Shown: positions 58,773 through 64,000 of the stretch, piece after piece
How positions within the stretch are numbered: position 1 is the first letter of the stretch
How the letters are laid out: every line of letters begins with the position of its first letter
Source of the DNA: Chrysopilus asiliformis
Taxonomy: Eukaryota; Arthropoda; Insecta; Diptera; Rhagionidae
Assembly (NCBI GenBank): GCA_964034945.1
Contig: OZ035960.1
Span: 17,906,403 to 17,970,402 of the forward strand
Reading direction: 5' to 3'
DNA length: 64,000 nucleotides
Program-made: the position numbers and the translations under genes
Notes under the pieces: model-generated
The model's database searches: none
The model's input: the letters and a program-made list of their open reading frames with translations, nothing else
Told to the model about the DNA's origin: nothing

Positions 58773-59359
58773 CTATCCAAATAGTTGCCACCAGGCATTA
58801 TTTGGTGATTGTTGGGTTTGGGATTGTGCTTGATTCTGTGATGTTTGCTGAGACCTTGCACCTCCAGCAGAACCAGCATTTGTCGGTGGATTAAACATGT
58901 TGCTGAGTTGATTTAAAAATGCTGGTGGAAGGTTCCAAGGTTGTTGTAACGCTGGCGTAGGTGTGGTTTGCACTTGTCTTTGCCTTGGGCGACTTCTACG
59001 CAATTTCCGTCTATTTCGGGAAGCCCTTCTCGCTGGTCTACGAGTCGTTCCACCCACAGAATAGCTTCCAAATATATTCGACATAATATTCCCGAAACCG
59101 AATAATTTCGCAGCACATCCCGTAATTACGGTACTCGGCTGGGTCGGTGTCGTGTAATATTGATATGTCGGACTTGTCACAGTAATTGTCTGGGTATTAG
59201 TTCCAGTTTGTCCATTAACTAGGATTCGAAATATGATAAAAGTATCATTTTAATTTTTGTTTATAATTGAATTTATAATTATATCATTTAATTAACAAAA
59301 AAATTACCATAACTCACAGCAAATCCTAAAATAACTACGTAAAATGATATAAATTTCAT
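58773..59359 (-). CDS. Small secreted basic protein, paralog 2 (unknown family)
   Basis: Two exons on the minus strand: 59308-59359 and 58773-59218, with an 89-bp intron (GTAATT...CCTAG). The product is 165 residues. Exon 1 is 52 nt, as in paralog 1, and encodes MKFISFYVVILGFAVSY; the split codon gives V, so VNGQ again follows the hydrophobic core and is the likely cleavage site. Then come TQTITVTSPTY, a Thr/Pro spacer, GCAAKLFGFGN, a strongly basic block with ASRNRRKLRRSRPRQRQ, PWNLPPAFLNQL and a Ser/Gln/Asn-rich tail ending WWQLFG. Only one Cys lies in the mature part against two in paralog 1, so a conserved disulfide is unlikely. A TATA box and poly(A) signal are in place. Function unknown; secretion is inferred from the signal peptide. 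Confidence 0.85.
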
Positions 59360-59414
59360 GACACTATGAATTGTAATTGAATATAATAAATGGTAGAATA
59401 AATTGTGGTGAGCC

Positions 59415-59422
59415 CTTATATA
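59415..59422 (-). promoter_or_regulatory. TATA box of secreted gene 2
   Basis: TATATAAG on the minus strand, about 60 bp before the ATG. This would place the start of transcription about 30 bp upstream of the ATG. Confidence 0.65.
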
Positions 59423-60275
59423 GCTAATCATTTGATCATTAGATGAATGTAATTTAAGTAAAAAATACATATTTTAATAAATCAATTCACAAATTATAAA
59501 TTGGATACATATTCAATGCTATCAAGTGTAGCAAAAACATTTAATCCATGTTTAAGTACCGCAAATTAATTCTCACCTTTACCTTTATTTCACTGAAGGG
59601 CGAGTTTTTGTATCAATATTTTATCATTCTGTATCATTTACACGCATATTTAAAATAATATGCAGATTTAAACTTGAAAAGTTCTTTATAAAAGAAATAA
59701 AACTACAGGGGGATGTGCATTTTCATGATTAGGCAACGCCCATCTGATGCATATTTTTTACTAGTATGTAATAGGATTATTGTAGGGCTTTTAATAATAT
59801 AATATTTATTACAATTATGTTACAACAATTTTAAATAATACCAGTGAACTACTAAAATACTTGTAAACCCAACATTTTAAATTCCTGATCTGTGAATTTA
59901 CCCTTTACAGTCAATATTGTGGGGTAATTTAATTCTCCGCAATTCTATAATATGAAACAATTAACAACAAATATACAGTGCTGTGAAATTCCAACAAAGT
60001 ACATGCCCAAAATTTAATTACTGAGCTGGTGCAAAAAAAAAAGAGTTGGCTAATTTATTTTTAATTTACGCCAAAAAGTGCGCGCCTGGTTCGTTATTCG
60101 TAGTCATTCTTTTTCCAATTTGTTTTTTTTTTACATAACCTTATACCTACGAATCTGCTATATGGAGGCTATTTAAACAAATTTTTTAACTACAAATACG
60201 GGGTTTTTTTTGGTACTGCGCTAGAGCATCATATGAGTTTCAATAATTCAAGTGAAAGTAATTTTCAAATTTAAT
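59423..60275. other. No recognisable gene
   Basis: AT-rich, 5' of secreted gene 2. Confidence 0.4.
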
Positions 60276-60283
60276 TTAAATAC

Positions 60284-60496
60284 CTCGGAACCGTTCTGGA
60301 ATTGCTTTATAAACTTTTGTCATGTGCACGATGTAATGAAAGCCATCGGAAATATCATCAAAACGTGAAAATGGCCGAGAGTTTTTGATTACTTTCAATG
60401 ACAAAAACCAGCAGCATTGAGGGGTAGGTGAATCAAAATCAAAATGAATTCTACGAGTATTTATTAAAGCTTTTAAATTCACATCTTTAACGATGA
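60284..60496 (-). CDS. Candidate exon, product unknown
   Basis: On the minus strand an open frame of about 70 codons has varied, protein-like composition (DVNLKALINTRRIHFDFDSP, then ...CCWFLSLKVIKNSRPFSRFDD, ...FHYIVHMTKVYKAIPERFR). It ends at CCGAG followed by GTATTT, a good splice donor. The 5' boundary is unclear: a possible acceptor ends TTAAAG next to 60484, but its pyrimidine tract is poor. No neighbouring exon was found and no family recognised. It could be a chance frame. Confidence 0.25.
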
Positions 60497-61403
60497 ATTA
60501 TTACCCCATATACGATTCTGGCTATCAAGCCAATCAAATATTTATTCATCAGGTTGAACGTTGAATGACGGCATATATAAATTTTATAGGCTGATGGATT
60601 TTATTAATTAATTTTGGATTAAGATGAATACCATGAAATGCCAATTCTACCGGCGATCATACACATAACATCAAGTAGGTAAATTGGTCATCAACTTGGT
60701 TTAAAGTCCGTTATTAAAATTGATTGGATTTGGTAAAATATCGAAAAATTGGATAACCTGACTAAAATTAGCACGGATTTCGGAATACAATGATTAGCAT
60801 GGAATAAAAAAATGAGATAATTTTAATATTAGAAAAAAGAATCGGTTTTTTTTTGATTATTTTTAAAAAAATTTAAAAAGATACATTAGTAACTGTCGAT
60901 TTCTTTATATAGAACAAATGAAGTCTCTACCCCGTCCACTCCTGTCTGTGTCTGGTCGTCAGGTCATCAACAAAAGTGTAGGAGTTGTTCTGAGGAGGCC
61001 CAAATGCACTTTGGGTGGAAACTTGACTGAGGCTTCGTTAACAATTTTTCCTTCTTTGTTTCAAATGAATTAAAAACTTCAAAATATTTAATCGTTCGTC
61101 AGGAGAAGTCCAATACAATGAATAGAAAATTCGTTTCGAGAGAAGGAAATATTATTTAAAATATTGACCAATACACCATTAATTTCAAGATATTTAAATC
61201 TATTTAATTTAATTTAATATAAAAAACAGTTATATCTTTTATAGTCTGGTTTTTGGAAATAACCCAGAAGAATCAACAATTGAGAGAATTGAGTTATCCT
61301 CGCAGAATCTCCGGGTACAAACTTGAAAATTTTGACATTTGATCTGTATTTTTAAAACCCCCTAATGGCAACTTCTTCTAAGGGGTATTTCAACAAGGAC
61401 ATA
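60497..61403. other. No recognisable gene
   Basis: AT-rich, non-coding. Confidence 0.4.
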
Positions 61404-61905
61404 ACAATTTTGTATTTTAATAAAAACGCACCCTAAAACTTTTTTATGATCTGGCAATGCTAAAACGTTTACATTTTTATCATGGTGAAGTTCACGAACG
61501 AGCAATGCCACACAGCTGGTCAAACAATTGATCTATTGAAGGAGAAGTTCGGTAATCGTGTAATCTCGAGAAATGGTCCGGTCGAATGGCCACCTTGCTC
61601 ATGCGATTTAACGCCGTTGGATTTCTTTTTATGGGGTTATGTTAAGTCGTTGGTTTATGCCAACAAGCCAACAACGTTAGAGGAGCTCAGGAACAATATC
61701 GAACGCGAAATTGCCAACGTTCCGGCCGATATGTGTGGAAGAGTGGTGGAAAATTGGCTCCAAAGAATCAATCAGCAAACGTGCTCGCGGTGGCCATATG
61801 AATGATATCGAATTTCATACTTAAATGTAACATGTCCACTACACCTGGAATAAATTTCAGCCCGATATCCCAATTATTCTGTGTTTTATTTAAATACAAA
61901 ATTGT
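61404..61905 (+). mobile_element. Deleted mariner-type transposon, copy 2
   Basis: Same ends as 185-706 (ACAATTTTGTATTT). The gene starts at 61482 with MVKFTNEQ. After eight residues it jumps to CHTAGQTIDLLKEKFGNRVI, keeping the segment after the second catalytic Asp and then WPPCSCDLTPLDFFLWGYVK through VVENWLQRINQ. The frame is open for 107 codons, but a 2-nt loss near the end replaces the true C-terminus seen in copy 1. The DNA-binding domain and first two catalytic aspartates are deleted, so it cannot transpose alone. Confidence 0.87.
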
Positions 61906-62598
61906 TTCGAATTTCTTCGAGATTAGCGATTTCTAAATCCTCTATGGCAAATTTTCCCGAAAAAAGTTGAAAAAAGAAAATATATTTTTCGGAGCTTTCT
62001 ATGACCACCCCGTTTCTGTCAGTCTACTACCTCCCCACCCACCGCCTTCTTCGGTCTCGCACTTATATTACCAATTTTGCATTAAAAACCTGATGAAAAT
62101 TGCTTTAACGGTTCAGAAGACAGAAGAGGAAGGGTAACGGGAAATGTGATAGGTAGATTTAAATGAAAAAGAAATTCTTTTAAAGCACCACCTGCCTTAG
62201 ATGAAGTCTCTTTAGTGGCCCGATCAAAATCTCTTTAGCGGACCCGAAAAGTGGCTGTAGGATAAATTTTTAATGACAGTTGCTTGACTGCGAAATCCTT
62301 TATCCAACACAGAAAACCGCAAATCAATCGGTCAAACGGTTCAAAAATTATCACGAGAGGGGTATCAGAGGATCGGAGAAGAGGGGTGATTTCAATATAA
62401 TTCATCCTATTCTTTATTCCGCAAGCGAACTTTTCCTGTGTACACCATGTCAGCGAAAAATCAGTTCAACAGTTTTCGCGTGATTTCGGACACAAACATT
62501 CAGGCAAACAAACAAAAATTTTAAAAAGGTTATTTTTGGGTTCAGTAGAAGAAAATCCATCGATGTACCTATATTAAAATTTTTGAGAAAACCTTAAA
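61906..62598. other. No recognisable gene
   Basis: AT-rich with a diverged TCGGTCAAACGGTTCAAAAA segment near 62327, reminiscent of the repeat monomers. No coding structure. Confidence 0.35.
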
Positions 62599-62630
62599 TC
62601 ATACCATACTAATATATAAAAATGAGTTGG

Positions 62631-62661
<31 letters not shown>

Positions 62662-63074
62662 TCCTCTTTCACGTAAAAACGGCTGGACCAATTGACTTGA
62701 AATTTGGCATGAGTATCTGTGGTAGTTCTGGTTCCAACATAGGTATACGGAAAAGAAGCGTGAGGGGTGTGTGAGTAAGGGGAGGGAGTAAAGAGATTTC
62801 GAAACTTAGTTTTCCCTCTATGTTACTCTTTCGCGGTTTATGTTCGTCCGATTGGCCTGAAATTTGGCATAGACATAGACCCATTAAAAAGTAGCCCGAG
62901 AGGTAGGGGAGTAAGGGGAGGGGGTAAAGTGATCTCGAAACTTAGCTCTTCCTCTATGTTACCCTTTCGCGGGGAAACTACCAAGCCGATTAGCCTGAAG
63001 TTTAGCCCCAACATAGACCATCAAAAAAAAAAATTGAAAAAACTTAACCCGGCAACGACGGGTATGCAAGCTAG
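62599..63074 (+). mobile_element. Non-autonomous Helitron, copy 5
   Basis: Begins TCATACCATACTAATATATA after A, has a GTCT array and three monomers, and ends with the hairpin ACCCGGCAACGACGGGT, then CTAG before T (63075). Same subfamily as copies 1-4. Confidence 0.92.
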
Positions 63075-63915
63075 TTCAAAATAAATTAACCCCATTAACA
63101 TTTTGTTGCATGTTATATAGGAGTACTCACGAATTCAGTTTTTCGGTAATAAAATAGAAACGTTAAATTTTATGTGAGTTTCACAAGATTGTAGATACAA
63201 CGCCAATAATAAAAATAATTCAACTATCACAAGTTTAACTAAAAAGTAAAAAAGAATTCCGCATGTTGCCTAATAAAATAAACATTTAATACGATTGTAT
63301 ATCAATCCAACAATTGCATTTAATGACCCAAAGATATGTTCCACAGTTGAACATATCAAACGCCAAAGGAAACTGTATTTATTTATTAAGTGTCGCAGAA
63401 AATCAAGAAAAGGACGAATGTCCGCATGTTGGGAAACATAGTGAAAATAATGTATTATCCACTAAAATAACGAATGACACCACACACTAGTACCATAAAC
63501 GTTTTTCGGTTTGATGTTGTGAGTTTGTGCGTTTTGCAGCCAGGACAACTGAAATGTCATTATGGCCATATGTTGTTTTGAAATCAAGTGATGAATTATG
63601 GACCAAAATAAGATAAATGTGTCACACAAGTCTTTTCCGCAGAGTTCATTTAGTTTCTTCTATGTGGCATAGTATAGAAAGGGAGCTAAAATGAAAACAT
63701 ATGTAGACGCATGTTATGCTAGAAATATCACTTTGGACTATTTTTTTACGACTTCGAATAGACTACACACTTGACTCGTTTCCTCGTTGACTCGTTTCCG
63801 TTTCCTTATATTTATTTTTTTATTTTTCTCTTTTCATTTCATAAATCTTTTATATGATTGTTCGTGTGATTATTTTTAAGGTGTCATTCTTGTAGTCCAC
63901 TCAGACATTTTCTAG
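63075..63915. other. No recognisable gene
   Basis: AT-rich, non-coding. Confidence 0.4.
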
Positions 63916-63917
63916 TA

Positions 63918-64000
63918 GGGGAAACTGGGGTATTCTGGACCACGGGGAATTGCGGACCAGCGTCATTTTGTTTCCCCTAGTAGTGGTTGGTAGCTGCAAA
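63918..64000 (+). mobile_element. Left end of second pogo-like element (cut by window end)
   Basis: GGGGAAACTGGGGTATTCTG onward is identical to 30780-30862 as far as the window goes (83 bp), preceded by TA (63916-63917). Confidence 0.88.

Noticed and set aside
1..64000. tRNA, rRNA, reverse transcriptase or viral genes
   Set aside because: I looked for cloverleaf-type arms, conserved rRNA blocks and RT/integrase motifs and saw none; a covariance-model or translated search would be needed to exclude small or degraded ones.

Overview
The window looks like insect nuclear DNA, most likely from a fly (Diptera), although nothing here fixes the species. It is AT-rich and almost gene-free. It is dense with small non-autonomous DNA transposons: Helitron, hAT, piggyBac-like, Tc1/mariner, pogo-like, CACT-ended and Harbinger-like. 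I see no intact transposase, no reverse transcriptase, no bacterial operon structure, no CRISPR array and no tRNA or rRNA gene. The only convincing protein-coding genes have short introns (59 and 89 bp) and an upstream TATA box, which fits an insect.

Layout. At 1-7 kb there is a deleted mariner copy, a 1.9 kb MITE, an 88-bp perfect palindrome, a hAT-like element (2.76-3.27 kb) and a fragment of a repeat family carrying GTCC arrays. At 7-22 kb there are two abutting hAT elements with 8-bp target duplications, the first of four 272-bp CACT-ended elements, a possible Harbinger element, TTAA-flanked elements, hAT elements at 14.3 and 21.3 kb, and a fold-back at 22.1 kb. At 25-34 kb there are Helitrons, a truncated hAT-like element split by a 272-bp element, a pogo-like transposon whose transposase remnant ends in a PHD finger and is split by a Helitron, and a hAT sitting inside a GACA-type array. 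At 35-53 kb there are more MITEs, a 0.5 kb minisatellite, Helitrons with nested MITEs, an element with subterminal repeats and a TTAA element. At 53-55 kb there are two hAT-like elements, one with a nested AT-rich element.

Genes. At 55.5-59.4 kb on the minus strand lie two paralogous genes for small secreted basic proteins (168 and 165 residues). Each has a 52-nt first exon encoding a signal peptide, an intron at the same place and phase, and a second exon that begins VNGQ and continues TQTITVTSPTY. Two unrelated transposons have landed between them. I do not recognise the family. A weaker single-exon candidate lies at 60.3 kb.

The right end (61-64 kb) repeats the themes of the left: a second, independently deleted mariner copy, another Helitron, and the start of a second pogo-like element cut off by the window edge.
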